In this document: one piece after another, positions 8,674 through 15,785 of the stretch | Layout: each line of letters begins with the position of its first letter | How positions within the stretch are numbered: position 1 is the first letter of the stretch | DNA from: Algoriphagus sp. PAP.12 | GTDB taxonomy: Bacteria > Bacteroidota > Bacteroidia > Cytophagales > Cyclobacteriaceae | DNA: 64,000 nt | Direction: 5' to 3' | NCBI RefSeq assembly: GCF_026652115.1 | Contig: NZ_JAPPSQ010000016.1 | Span: 1-64,000 of the forward strand | Translations under genes and position numbers: made by a program | Notes under the pieces: model-generated | Databases searched by the model: none | Seen by the model: only the letters and a program-made list of their open reading frames with translations | What the model was told of the DNA's origin: nothing

Positions 8674-8740
8674 CTAGGTTTTGATGGGCTATTGACGAAG
8701 AAAGCAGAAAAGCCAAAACCTAGCGGATTTCCGTCAGCCC
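8674..8740. repeat. Nested inverted repeats between DUF6265 and hepT
   Basis: CTAGGTTTTG (8674-8683) is perfectly complementary to CAAAACCTAG (8714-8723). Inside and beyond it, GGGCT-ATT-GACG (8686-8697) can pair with CGTCAGCCC (8732-8740), so the two stems exclude each other or form a pseudoknot. There is no T run after either stem, so it is not an ordinary terminator. It marks the edge of the accessory patch; AAAACCTAG recurs at 9738 and 10019. Confidence 0.5.
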
Positions 8741-8771
8741 TCCTGAAGCATAGTTTTTGCCAGGCAACGTG

Positions 8772-9113
8772 TTATTTTAAGAGTAAATCCACTTCCGCTT
8801 TTAATTTCGGTAGATGATTGATCAAAATCGACCAAATGTTTTCATCAGATATACTATCGTAAGCGTGAATCACTTGATTTCTTAACCCCACAATTGCACG
8901 AGCATCTTTTATTTTCTCTTCAAATGAATCATCCCTTTTTAAGATTCGATTAACTGCTTCTCCAATGATTTCAAGGTTACGTTCAACCGCCCTTTTCAAC
9001 ATTGTATTTTCCTTATAATCGAAAAAGTTAAACTCTTCTTCTGGAAAAAATGATTCAATTTCCTCAATTGAAAGTTTGATGTCAAACAACCACTTTTCAA
9101 TTCTCTCATCCAT
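8772..9113 (-). CDS. hepT: HepT-like HEPN toxin of an MntA-HepT module
   Basis: The 113-residue all-helical HEPN (DUF86) protein has the RX4HXY motif at Arg78, His83 and Tyr85 (RNQVIHAY). In studied type VII modules HepT is an RNA-cleaving toxin silenced when MntA transfers AMP to the tyrosine of this motif. The gene follows mntA with an 8-bp overlap, giving the usual antitoxin-first order. All key residues are present, so the toxin looks intact. It lies in a patch with an insertion sequence, suggesting horizontal gain. Confidence 0.92.
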   Translation of the reverse strand: MDERIEKWLFDIKLSIEEIESFFPEEEFNFFDYKENTMLKRAVERNLEIIGEAVNRILKRDDSFEEKIKDARAIVGLRNQVIHAYDSISDENIWSILINHLPKLKAEVDLLLK

Positions 9114-9405
9114 AGATCAATTGTTTTGTTCTTTCTATAGAGCGGATCAAAACAGGGTTTTTTAAAGTTTGTTCTTCAACTAAATCGACTTTCCGTTTCA
9201 ATAAGCCCTCAAGCTTATTTTTAAAGTCCATGTAGTTTTCAAAATAACGACCTAAATCAAATTTACGGAAGCTAACAAGCAAGTCCACATCACTTGATTC
9301 TGTAAAAGCATCAGTTTCAGCAGAACCAAAAAGGTATAGCTTATCCACTTCGTGCGAAGAGCACAATTGGATAATTTTATCAATATTGTTTTTTACTATA
9401 CCCAT
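9106..9405 (-). CDS. mntA: MntA-like nucleotidyltransferase antitoxin
   Basis: A 99-residue minimal nucleotidyltransferase. The GSx10DxD motif is complete: Gly27-Ser28 and Asp39/Asp41 in LFGSAETDAFTESSDVD. In the family it transfers AMP from ATP to the tyrosine of HepT and so neutralises it. The downstream hepT start lies inside this gene's last codons (8-bp overlap), tying translation of both. A TATTTTTG box lies only 4 bp before the ATG, so the mRNA may be nearly leaderless. Confidence 0.92.
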   Translation of the reverse strand: MGIVKNNIDKIIQLCSSHEVDKLYLFGSAETDAFTESSDVDLLVSFRKFDLGRYFENYMDFKNKLEGLLKRKVDLVEEQTLKNPVLIRSIERTKQLIYG

Positions 9406-9409
9406 ATCT

Positions 9410-9417
9410 CAAAAATA
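9410..9417 (-). promoter_or_regulatory. Putative -7 box of mntA-hepT
   Basis: On the - strand TATTTTTG matches the Bacteroidota TAnnTTTG -7 consensus. It ends 4 bp before the mntA ATG, which predicts a very short or absent leader. A good -33 TTTG at the usual 19-20-bp distance is not seen, so this is tentative. Confidence 0.35.
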
Positions 9418-10024
9418 CGAAAATGATTGAAAAAGGAAGCTAAGGCTAAGATAATGTTGCCTAACCTCGCTAAACCCAAGACCTGACTTCTTATTGCGTT
9501 TATATTTGCATAGTCCACAAGTCTTTCGGAGGTCCTCGATACCAAATTTAGGATTTCGTCCATCCTATAATGGTTAATTGGAACATATTTTTTTTTAAAG
9601 ACCCTCATATAGGACAAAAACCTTCGGTTAATCACCTAAAATATTAGGATCAAGTAACTTTGAAATGCTGGTTGAGAAAATCTTTCCTAAAGGGAAAGCA
9701 AAAAGGCAAAAAACTAAACGACCCAAGCAAGGGAAACAAAACCTAGGAACAACAAAATGAGGCCTAGTTATTCTCATCAACTCAGAACCAGAATCACAGC
9801 AATAAGAAAAACCTCTAGCAAGGAGTTCCATCCCAAAGAGGTAATAATCTACTCCCTACAAATCCCAACTCTTACGTTTGACAAGCTCAAATATGAGATA
9901 GTCTCAGAAACCTAAACACCTAGAACCCTAATTTTAAAGCTGATTGTGGAGTATTATGAGATTTTACGGCAGTTTCATCTACCCGTTTCAGCGGAAAAAG
10001 AATCTTACCCGCGCAAAGAAAACC
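9418..10024. other. Non-coding accessory DNA between mntA and the IS element
   Basis: About 600 bp with no convincing gene. Open frames here (for example on the - strand at 9396-9635 and 9628-9831, and a + strand frame from an ATG near 9758) show no recognisable domain and have unlike composition to neighbours. AAAACCTAG occurs at 9738-9746 and 10019-10027. It may be remnant DNA of an older insertion. Confidence 0.5.
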
Positions 10025-10030
10025 TAGTTA
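10025..10030. repeat. Target site duplication (left), TAGTTA
   Basis: TAGTTA directly precedes the left end of the IS and is repeated at 11666-11671 directly after the right end. The duplication can be read as 7 bp (CTAGTTA) because a C precedes both copies. Confidence 0.8.
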
Positions 10031-10045
10031 GGGTCTGCTGAAAAA
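10031..10045 (+). repeat. IS left terminal inverted repeat
   Basis: GGGTCTGCTGAAAAA pairs with the reversed right end at 12 of 15 positions. The transposase stop codon lies only 2 bp inside it (10047), so the element is compact. Confidence 0.8.
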
Positions 10046-10046
10046 C

Positions 10047-11590
10047 TCAGGCAATTTTCATTGAAAAAACCAGTCCATATTCGATTATTGGACTGGTTTT
10101 ATGTTTTAGAGGTTGTATGAATGACTTCAAGATGCATTTTAGGCATTCATTCCACTTCTCCCATGCTGAAAAACTTAGGCACACCGGTGCCATCCCGGCC
10201 AATTTGACCAGGTTCAGCACTAGGATAATGGAGGCGATCCACGATTGACTGGTATTCTTAAGTCTTGCTCTGATCCGGTTCATTCCGTATCCGTTTTTGG
10301 CCTGACCAAATTTCCCTTCAATCGGGTTCCTCTCTCCGGGTCTTACGTGGTTTGCCACTGCCTTTGCCGATGGACGTCCCAAAGGTTTGGCTGCCAGTTT
10401 GATCCCGTGGTCTGTAAGCCACTTCCTGTTCTCTCTGGTGCAGTAGATCTGGTCTGCCAATACTTTTGCAGGGTAGAAACCAAAGCGTTTTCTGTAGTTC
10501 TCCACGTATTCCTTCAGATGGCTTCCTTCATTGAAGGCATCCCAGGAAATGGTGTCCAGAAACGAAAACCCATCCACCAGGCTCAGATGGATCTTGGCCC
10601 CAAACTCGGTCTTTGCCCGGGCTTTTCCCCTGACGATGGGACGGACATGAGGTTGGTCAATACTGACGATCCGATCCTCGACCTGGTGGGTTCTGGCTTT
10701 ATACATGGTCTGCTGCTGGTCATAAACCGTCTGGATGATCCAATACTTGCGCTGCAGTCGGTGAGCGAGAGGAAAAACGCTGAAACCATTGAGTTGTTTT
10801 TCAATCGTTTTGAAGTTCCTTCTCAGGTATTGAAGCTGGGACTTGATGCCCTTCCGGATGGTTTTTCTGGATGGATTCTTGTTTTGGGCTACCTTCAGGT
10901 AGCGTTTTCGGGCTACTTTTCGGTAAGTCCTTGGCTTCTTCCCCTGAGGGCTCTTCGCATGCAATTCATCAATGATTGCTTCTGTGATCTCTCTGGATTT
11001 ATTCAGTAAACCGATATCGGTGGGATAAGCGATGTCCTGGGGACAAGCCGTGGCATCATAGATCACTTCTCCCTGGTTAGGGACTGCTACCAGATCTCCA
11101 GAGGAATCGGAAGTGGTTTTATCTTTTTTTTTGATGGTGCCGATTTGGAGAACTCATGGATCTTCTCATTCATCTCATGGATCAATTCCTCTCCCAGTCG
11201 TTTGCGGATATCCACGAAAAGAGAGGCATCGAAAGGAGCTCTTTTGATATAGGAACTGTAGCCCAAAAAATATTGAAGATACATGTTCTCTCCAATCTGC
11301 AAGACTGTTTCCCGATCATCCAGATTCAGTAGATGCTTGATGATCACTGCTCCGATCAACACCCGAGGATTCAGCCCGGGCCTCCCCGTTTTTTTGGGAG
11401 GATTTCGTTTGTTGAACAACAGGACCAGTTCATCCCAGGGAATCTGAGAGCTGAGGACAACCCAACGGTTCTCCGGATCCAGACCATTATAAAAAGGAGT
11501 CTCAAATCCGGTAAAGGATAACTGATTTTGAGAGGTATATTCGGTGCGTGGTGCACGCCTTTTGGAAGTCTTTTGCATAGTTCCTTGCAC
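10047..11590 (-). CDS. IS5-like transposase OrfAB, made by -1 frameshift
   Basis: Two frames join at A_AAA_AAG (11129-11123). Reading 156 codons in the first frame and then slipping back one base gives a continuous product of about 514 residues. The second frame reads D-K-T-T-S... without stops through VIYDATACPQDIAYPTD into the catalytic core, so the 339-residue frame starting at a GTG at 11066 is not an independent gene. DDE residues are visible: Asp in YDATACP, Asp in LADQIYCTRENR, and Glu in NPIEGKFGQAKNGYG. The stop lies 16 bases inside the left end of the IS. Confidence 0.85.
10067..10099 (-). terminator. Hairpin at the 3' end of the IS transposase frame
   Basis: An 11-bp stem (10067-10077 with 10089-10099) lies within the last codons of the transposase, with A/T runs on both sides. 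It could stop transcripts crossing the IS border in either direction. Confidence 0.5.
11087..11590 (-). CDS. IS5-like OrfA, unshifted product
   Basis: The 167-residue first frame starts with GTG at 11590 (or ATG at 11578) and contains a DUF772-like DNA-binding domain: PPKKTGRPGLNPRVLIGAVI and YLQYFLGYSSY. It ends 12 codons after the slippery site. In IS with this layout, the short product is often a DNA-binding regulator that competes with the full transposase; that role is inferred here. Confidence 0.7.
   Translation of the reverse strand: MQGTMQKTSKRRAPRTEYTSQNQLSFTGFETPFYNGLDPENRWVVLSSQIPWDELVLLFNKRNPPKKTGRPGLNPRVLIGAVIIKHLLNLDDRETVLQIGENMYLQYFLGYSSYIKRAPFDASLFVDIRKRLGEELIHEMNEKIHEFSKSAPSKKKIKPLPIPLEIW
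11123..11129 (-). other. Programmed -1 ribosomal frameshift heptamer A_AAA_AAG
   Basis: On the coding (-) strand nine A residues (11132-11124) are followed by G. In the zero frame the codons are TCA AAA AAA AAG, so the last seven bases are exactly A_AAA_AAG, the most efficient bacterial -1 slippery heptamer. The -1 frame then stays open for 358 codons. A weak stem (CTGGT/ACCAG, 11-nt loop) lies about 35 nt downstream. Confidence 0.8.
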
Positions 11591-11650
11591 TTGGCTCCCT
11601 ATAATTTCTGAATTTTAACTACTACTTGTATCTATTTCAATGTTTTTTAT

Positions 11651-11665
11651 TTTCTAAGCAGGCCC
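11651..11665 (-). repeat. IS right terminal inverted repeat
   Basis: Read on the - strand the end is GGGCCTGCTTAGAAA. It lies about 60 bp upstream of the transposase start and probably overlaps or neighbours its promoter. Confidence 0.8.
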
Positions 11666-11671
11666 TAGTTA
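11666..11671. repeat. Target site duplication (right), TAGTTA
   Basis: The second copy of the 6-bp direct repeat flanking the IS. Joining the flanks gives the pre-insertion sequence AAAACCTAGTTATCTCG. Confidence 0.8.
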
Positions 11672-11824
11672 TCTCGTATCGTGTTTCCTTTTTATCTTTT
11701 GTTTATTACTCATAAAATGGTCTTCTTTCCCTGTCTTTGACAGGAGTTATTTTCGAATTTATCAGAAAGAAATGTCTAATGGAAAAAAATTGAAATAGAG
11801 CTATCCTATCATCTCCTAAGTAAA

Positions 11825-12283
11825 CTACAGATCCTCAAATCCTGGTTTAACCAAGTCCCAAAATTGATCCAGGGCAATAATTCTAGGTTTCAAAAATGAA
11901 ATAATGGAGGCCCAGTCCTTTTCTTCCATCACATTGAGACCCTTCTTCACTTTTTCAATCTTGGAGACAATTTGCCCTACTTCATTTTCATGATGCAATA
12001 CCCAATCCCATTCTTCTTGGGTACAGGACTCCAAAATCTTTGTGAGCTGGGTAAAATGATCAAAAATCAGTTCTTGATATTCGGCATCTTTATGAGCTAT
12101 TTCGATCCCTACTGAAACAAAACCTCTTTCAGCTTTCATCCGAAAGTAAATATCCTTAATCCCTGTTTTATAATTGGGCCAATTGATTTTTCTTCCTTCT
12201 GCATTCGGAACGGGCTTCATAAATTGGCCAAACTTGATCCAAAATTCCTTGCGAATCCTTGCCGTCTCAGCTCTTGAATACAT
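11825..12283 (-). CDS. DUF4268-domain protein
   Basis: A 152-residue protein with the DUF4268 pattern: RIRKEFWIKFGQFM near the N terminus, then a beta-rich centre (GFVSVGIEIAHKD) and helices. The family is related to parts of restriction or DNA-binding proteins but stand-alone members are of unknown function. It is the last gene of the chain WD40, DivIVA-domain, folB, DUF4268, starting 3 bp after folB stops. The IS lies about 150 bp downstream. Confidence 0.75.
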   Translation of the reverse strand: MYSRAETARIRKEFWIKFGQFMKPVPNAEGRKINWPNYKTGIKDIYFRMKAERGFVSVGIEIAHKDAEYQELIFDHFTQLTKILESCTQEEWDWVLHHENEVGQIVSKIEKVKKGLNVMEEKDWASIISFLKPRIIALDQFWDLVKPGFEDL

Positions 12284-12286
12284 GTT

Positions 12287-12652
12287 TTATTGATAATCTT
12301 CGGGATACTGGATCTGCACAGCAGAATATTTCACCAAACCACCTAAGGCCGGCCCGTGTTTTTTTAGAGTAAGTCTAATTTGTTTGGTATCTGGATATAC
12401 TTCCAAGATGTCAGAAACAATCATATGCCCCAAATGTTCCAACAGTTTGACTTTGACGTCCATTCGAGCTTTGATGATTTGATACAATCTTGAGTAATCA
12501 ACAGTCGCATTCAAATCATCATGAATCATGGCATCCTTGAAATCGGTTTCCAATTCCAGATCCAAGGTAAACCTATTTCCTAAAATGCTTTCTTCTGGAT
12601 AAGCTCCATGGTAAGCATGAAACTCAATTCCTTCAAGTGCTACTTTGCCCAT
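12287..12652 (-). CDS. folB: Dihydroneopterin aldolase
   Basis: The 121-residue protein matches FolB, which cleaves 7,8-dihydroneopterin to hydroxymethyl-dihydropterin and glycolaldehyde in folate synthesis. Substrate and catalytic positions are seen: Glu21 in the GAYPEE region, Tyr53 in VDYSRLY, Glu72 in LLEHLG, and the catalytic Lys98 in KKHGPALGG. Its ATG shares one base with the stop of the upstream DivIVA-domain gene (TAATG), so the two are coupled. No other folate gene lies in the window. Confidence 0.93.
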   Translation of the reverse strand: MGKVALEGIEFHAYHGAYPEESILGNRFTLDLELETDFKDAMIHDDLNATVDYSRLYQIIKARMDVKVKLLEHLGHMIVSDILEVYPDTKQIRLTLKKHGPALGGLVKYSAVQIQYPEDYQ

Positions 12653-13629
12653 TAGTCAAACTGGTCAAAAAAGGATCCTGATTGCTTCTTCGGGTCTTCT
12701 TCTTTAGAAGGCTCAGGATGAGAAGCTGCAGGCGTTTCAGGAACCTCCGGTTTGATATTCTCTTCTTCGGCTACTACCTCTTCCTGTTTCTCTTCGAAAG
12801 GAGGTTCTTCTGCAATTATTTCCTCTTGAACTTCCTCCTGTACCTCTTCTTGTATATCAGGTGTGGAATCATGAACTTCCAGCTCGATATCCTCTTCAAT
12901 CACTTCCATCTCTGCCATAGGATCTTCAGCCGCTGGCTCTGGAGCAAATTCTTCTTGCAATTGAGGAGCTGGTACCTCTCCAACCTCCTCTGCCAACGCA
13001 GCTAAATTTGCAAAGGTGAATTTTTGTGATCTACTCAATTCTTCAATGGCCCGCTGATGGGATTTTGCATCGATTCTGGCAAAATGGGCATCTGAGAGAT
13101 CTATTTGATTCAAGGTATCCTGAGAAATCCTCCTCAGACTTTTCACCAAAGCTTCTCTTTGTTCCACAAGGCTTTCATAAGACCTAACCAATCCTTGCAT
13201 ACTTTCCCTCAACTCAACGATAGTGTCTTTAGCTTTTGCCTCAGCAGCTCCAATGATAATAGCTGCTTCAGATTCAGCTTTTTGCTTCGCTTCAGCCATC
13301 AATTTATCGGCATGGGCAGTTGCATTTTCAGCAGTCTGGTTTGCCTCAGAAATAATCTGATCTGCTGCTTCATTCGCTTCTTCAATGATACTCGCTCCCG
13401 TATCTTCAGCAGTTTTTAATGTTCTAAACAATGAATCCTCTACATCTTTGAGCCTTTTTGCCTCATCTCCTACCTGCTGAAGCTTGCTTTTCAATTCAAG
13501 GTTTTCCTGATTCAATGCCTCCACGACCTGGCTTACCTCATCCAGAAAAGCGGTTACATCTTTTTTTTCATAACCACGAAAAGCGGTTTCAAATGACTGG
13601 GAACGAATAGCTGCAGGTGTTAATTTCAT
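12652..13629 (-). CDS. DivIVA-domain coiled-coil protein
   Basis: The protein (325 residues from the ATG at 13629) begins with the DivIVA/GpsB signature: MKLTPAAIRSQSFETAF, then RGYEKKDV. A long coiled coil (about 20-190, rich in Glu, Ala, Lys) and a very acidic C-terminal tail with EVQEEVQEE repeats follow. DivIVA proteins bind curved membranes and recruit division or cell-wall factors; in Bacteroidota the role is little studied. The ATG at 13629 is preferred over the upstream TTG at 13656 because it is the conserved family start and overlaps the WD40 stop in ATGA (13629-13626). Confidence 0.85.
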   Translation of the reverse strand: MKLTPAAIRSQSFETAFRGYEKKDVTAFLDEVSQVVEALNQENLELKSKLQQVGDEAKRLKDVEDSLFRTLKTAEDTGASIIEEANEAADQIISEANQTAENATAHADKLMAEAKQKAESEAAIIIGAAEAKAKDTIVELRESMQGLVRSYESLVEQREALVKSLRRISQDTLNQIDLSDAHFARIDAKSHQRAIEELSRSQKFTFANLAALAEEVGEVPAPQLQEEFAPEPAAEDPMAEMEVIEEDIELEVHDSTPDIQEEVQEEVQEEIIAEEPPFEEKQEEVVAEEENIKPEVPETPAASHPEPSKEEDPKKQSGSFFDQFD

Positions 13630-14549
13630 GTATGTTGAGGTTCGGTTATTTTCCAAATTGAAATAGTTCGGTCGTCTGAAACAGAGATCACTTCTTGTGA
13701 ATAACTACTCCAAACAACCTTGTTGATGCTGGTACCATGCCCGGCATTTCTCGCTTTGTCGATGACTTTAAGCAATTTTTTGTTTTCTACATCCCAAATC
13801 TTGATGGATTTGTCCATGGAGCAAGAAACGAGGTATTTTCCATCCTCCTTGAAAGATATATAATTGATGGCATACATATGCGCCACCACATCTTCTTCCA
13901 GTTCATAATTTTCAGTATTCCAGAATTTCAAGTGGGCATCTCTGGAGCCACTGGAGAGAACGCTTTCATCAGGTGAATAGGCCAACCCAAAAACTGAATT
14001 GCGGTGTCCAACCAAATTAGCTATTGGCTGAAAATCATTGTTCAAATCCAAAATTTTGATCGAATGATCAGATAGTCCAATCGCAAGGTGCATTTTCTGT
14101 AAAGCAATATCCATCACCCGGATACTTTTGGAAGATAATTTCACATGTTTCTTGATGGATTGGGTAGGAATATCGATCACAATCAGCACTCCATCTCCAG
14201 TCCCAACGAATAATTGATCTCCCCAAACTTTAATATCAAATATGGCCTGATCAGTCACTTTCAAAGACCAAATTTCTTTATTGTCATGCAAATCGATGAC
14301 ATGAACTCCTTCAAAATTATGACCGATGATCAATAGATTACGAAGACTGTCCACAGCCAGTGCATAGACTGAATGAGGCAATTTTGCGATTAATTTACCG
14401 TCTTTGGGAGCATCTAAGTCCCATTCTACTACCATACCATCCCCAGCACCTGTATAAAAGAACCGAGGGTCCGATCCTTCGGTCAGTGCATATATGCAAT
14501 CATTATGACCTGTGAGCGTATGAGATTTATTTACTTGGATTTTTACCAT
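13626..14549 (-). CDS. WD40-repeat protein
   Basis: About 307 residues from the ATG at 14549, made almost wholly of seven WD40-like repeats; clear units are HTLTGHNDCIYAL, LVGHRNSVFGLAYSPDESVL with SGSRDAHLKFWN, and SCSMDKSIKIWD. There is no signal peptide from this start, so a cytoplasmic beta-propeller scaffold is likely. The frame can be read further to 14618, but that would run into the divergent PPTase gene. Its stop overlaps the next start (ATGA), making this the lead gene of a coupled WD40-DivIVA-folB-DUF4268 operon. Confidence 0.85.
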   Translation of the reverse strand: MVKIQVNKSHTLTGHNDCIYALTEGSDPRFFYTGAGDGMVVEWDLDAPKDGKLIAKLPHSVYALAVDSLRNLLIIGHNFEGVHVIDLHDNKEIWSLKVTDQAIFDIKVWGDQLFVGTGDGVLIVIDIPTQSIKKHVKLSSKSIRVMDIALQKMHLAIGLSDHSIKILDLNNDFQPIANLVGHRNSVFGLAYSPDESVLSSGSRDAHLKFWNTENYELEEDVVAHMYAINYISFKEDGKYLVSCSMDKSIKIWDVENKKLLKVIDKARNAGHGTSINKVVWSSYSQEVISVSDDRTISIWKITEPQHT

Positions 14550-14584
14550 ATATTGCCATTTGCTTAAGGATGCACTTTTGGCCC

Positions 14585-15214
14585 ATGCAAACAAAAATAG
14601 AAAAAATTGACTCTTCATCGGCTTTAGCCATAAAGATAATTAGTAACCAGTCCCGGCAGAATCTTGATTTCTTGAGCTTTAGAGAAAAACTCTCTTTAGC
14701 AAATATTTCTCACCCCGAGAAAAAACAAGAATGGATTACGGCAAGATTGGCAATCAAAGAAACTCTGGACTCTTTATCCATCCCCTACCCAGGATTTTTC
14801 AAAGACGAGCATGGCAAATCTCATTCAATGAATGGTAACGGATATGTATCCTTGAGTCATACCATGGGTTATGCTGGTGCCATTTACCATAGAGAAAACC
14901 CCGTAGGCATGGACATGGATTTGATCAGAGAAAAAATCCTGAGAATAGGCTTTAGGTTTTTAGATTCTTCTGAGTTGGATTTCCTTTCTCAAGATCCTTT
15001 ACATTATACAATGGCATGGTCTGCGAAAGAATCTATTTTTAAATGCCAAGGTAAAAGAGGTGTTTCCTTCAGGGACAATATTCTTTTAGAGCCATTTTGT
15101 GTTGGGGATAAAATAATACGAGGAAAAATTCGAGGAACAGATTTTGCAGATCATCACTATCAGGTCGAGAGTCAGTTACTCGGAGACGTAGTGCTCACCT
15201 ACACAATTTGGTAA
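14585..15214 (+). CDS. 4'-phosphopantetheinyl transferase superfamily protein
   Basis: A protein of about 209 residues that moves phosphopantetheine from CoA to carrier proteins. The Mg-binding motif GMDMD (about 108-112) and WSAKESIFK (about 145-153) are typical of the Sfp/EntD type. It differs from the short AcpS. The target carrier protein is unknown; no polyketide or peptide synthase is in the window. I prefer the ATG at 14585; an in-frame ATG at 14570 is also possible. It diverges from the WD40 gene and is followed one base later by the redoxin gene. Confidence 0.85.
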   Translation: MQTKIEKIDSSSALAIKIISNQSRQNLDFLSFREKLSLANISHPEKKQEWITARLAIKETLDSLSIPYPGFFKDEHGKSHSMNGNGYVSLSHTMGYAGAIYHRENPVGMDMDLIREKILRIGFRFLDSSELDFLSQDPLHYTMAWSAKESIFKCQGKRGVSFRDNILLEPFCVGDKIIRGKIRGTDFADHHYQVESQLLGDVVLTYTIW

Positions 15215-15215
15215 A

Positions 15216-15785
15216 ATGAAAAACCTACTCGCTTTATTTCTATTCATTGCTTCTATTTCCATTTCGCAGGCACAGATATTCCAGTCCCTGGAAAGAATTG
15301 ATGCGGTGACCGGAAAAAGTGTTCAGGTAGAATCTTTAATTCGAGACAAAGCCCTGGTTTTGGTTTTTCATAGCCTGAAATGCCCATTTGCCAACATGTA
15401 CCAAGACCGAATCATTGATTTGAAAAACAATTACTCAAGCAAAGGGGTAGTTTTTGCCCTGGTAAATCCAGAAGTTACAAAAGATCAAGCAGCGGAATTG
15501 AGAAAATTCATAGATGATTCCGGTGTAAATACCAGCTATCTAATTGACGAAGAGCAATCTCTAGTCAAGCAATTGGGAATTACAAAAATCCCTGAAACAA
15601 TTATTCTTGTTCCAGGCGAAAACGGACTAGAAATAGTCTACAAAGGTGCCATTGACAACAATCCCCAAGCTGCCAACTCTGTTTCGGAAAGAAGTTTGGA
15701 AAGAGCCATCAATCAGATTTTGAGGGGTGAAAAACCAAGTCCTGCTCAAATCAGGGCCACAGGATGTAATGTCAAAAGTTTCTAA
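15216..15785 (+). CDS. Secreted redoxin (AhpC/TSA-thioredoxin fold) with a single active-site Cys
   Basis: The 189-residue protein has a signal peptide (residues 1-19, ending AQA/Q) and a peroxiredoxin-like thioredoxin fold. HSLKCPFANMY (about 52-62) holds the active Cys and TKIPETIIL the cis-Pro. A second Cys sits near the C terminus (ATGCNVKSF) and could be a resolving residue. Similar domains are often fused to cytochromes or found alone in the periplasm of Bacteroidota. It begins one base after the PPTase stop and its end overlaps the convergent SirB1-like gene by 4 bp. Confidence 0.75.
   Translation: MKNLLALFLFIASISISQAQIFQSLERIDAVTGKSVQVESLIRDKALVLVFHSLKCPFANMYQDRIIDLKNNYSSKGVVFALVNPEVTKDQAAELRKFIDDSGVNTSYLIDEEQSLVKQLGITKIPETIILVPGENGLEIVYKGAIDNNPQAANSVSERSLERAINQILRGEKPSPAQIRATGCNVKSF

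Larger units (their letters stand above)
10031..11665 (-). mobile_element. IS5-like insertion sequence, 1635 bp, apparently complete
   Basis: The ends form imperfect inverted repeats: GGGTCTGCTGAAAAA (10031-10045) and, on the other strand, GGGCCTGCTTAGAAA (11665-11651), 12 of 15 matching. TAGTTA flanks both ends. Inside, a DDE transposase with a DUF772-type N-terminal domain is encoded on the - strand in two frames linked by a slippery A-run. The preserved target duplication and intact frames suggest a recent insertion. It splits non-coding DNA, not a gene. The exact IS5 subgroup or relation to IS1182 needs a comparison with ISfinder. Confidence 0.85.

Noticed and set aside
8674..8740. Integron attC site before hepT
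   Set aside because: The nested repeats recall attC folding, but the conserved RYYYAAC/GTTRRRY core sites are absent and there is no integrase or cassette array.
9396..9831. Two - strand open frames (79 and 67 codons) upstream of mntA
   Set aside because: No domain, odd composition, overlap with the mntA start region and promoter box; likely chance frames in accessory DNA.
10245..11009. A 254-codon + strand frame opposite the IS transposase
   Set aside because: It is the antisense shadow of the DDE transposase, whose catalytic motifs are in the - strand frames.
10047..11066. Transposase C-terminal part as an independent gene starting at GTG 11066
   Set aside because: The -1 frame is already open and sensible back to the slippery site at 11123, and the GTG falls inside the first catalytic Asp region.
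12682..13419. + strand frames of 107 and 104 codons opposite the DivIVA-domain gene
   Set aside because: They mirror the Glu-rich repeats and coiled coil of the real gene (Phe/Leu-rich translation), typical antisense artefacts.
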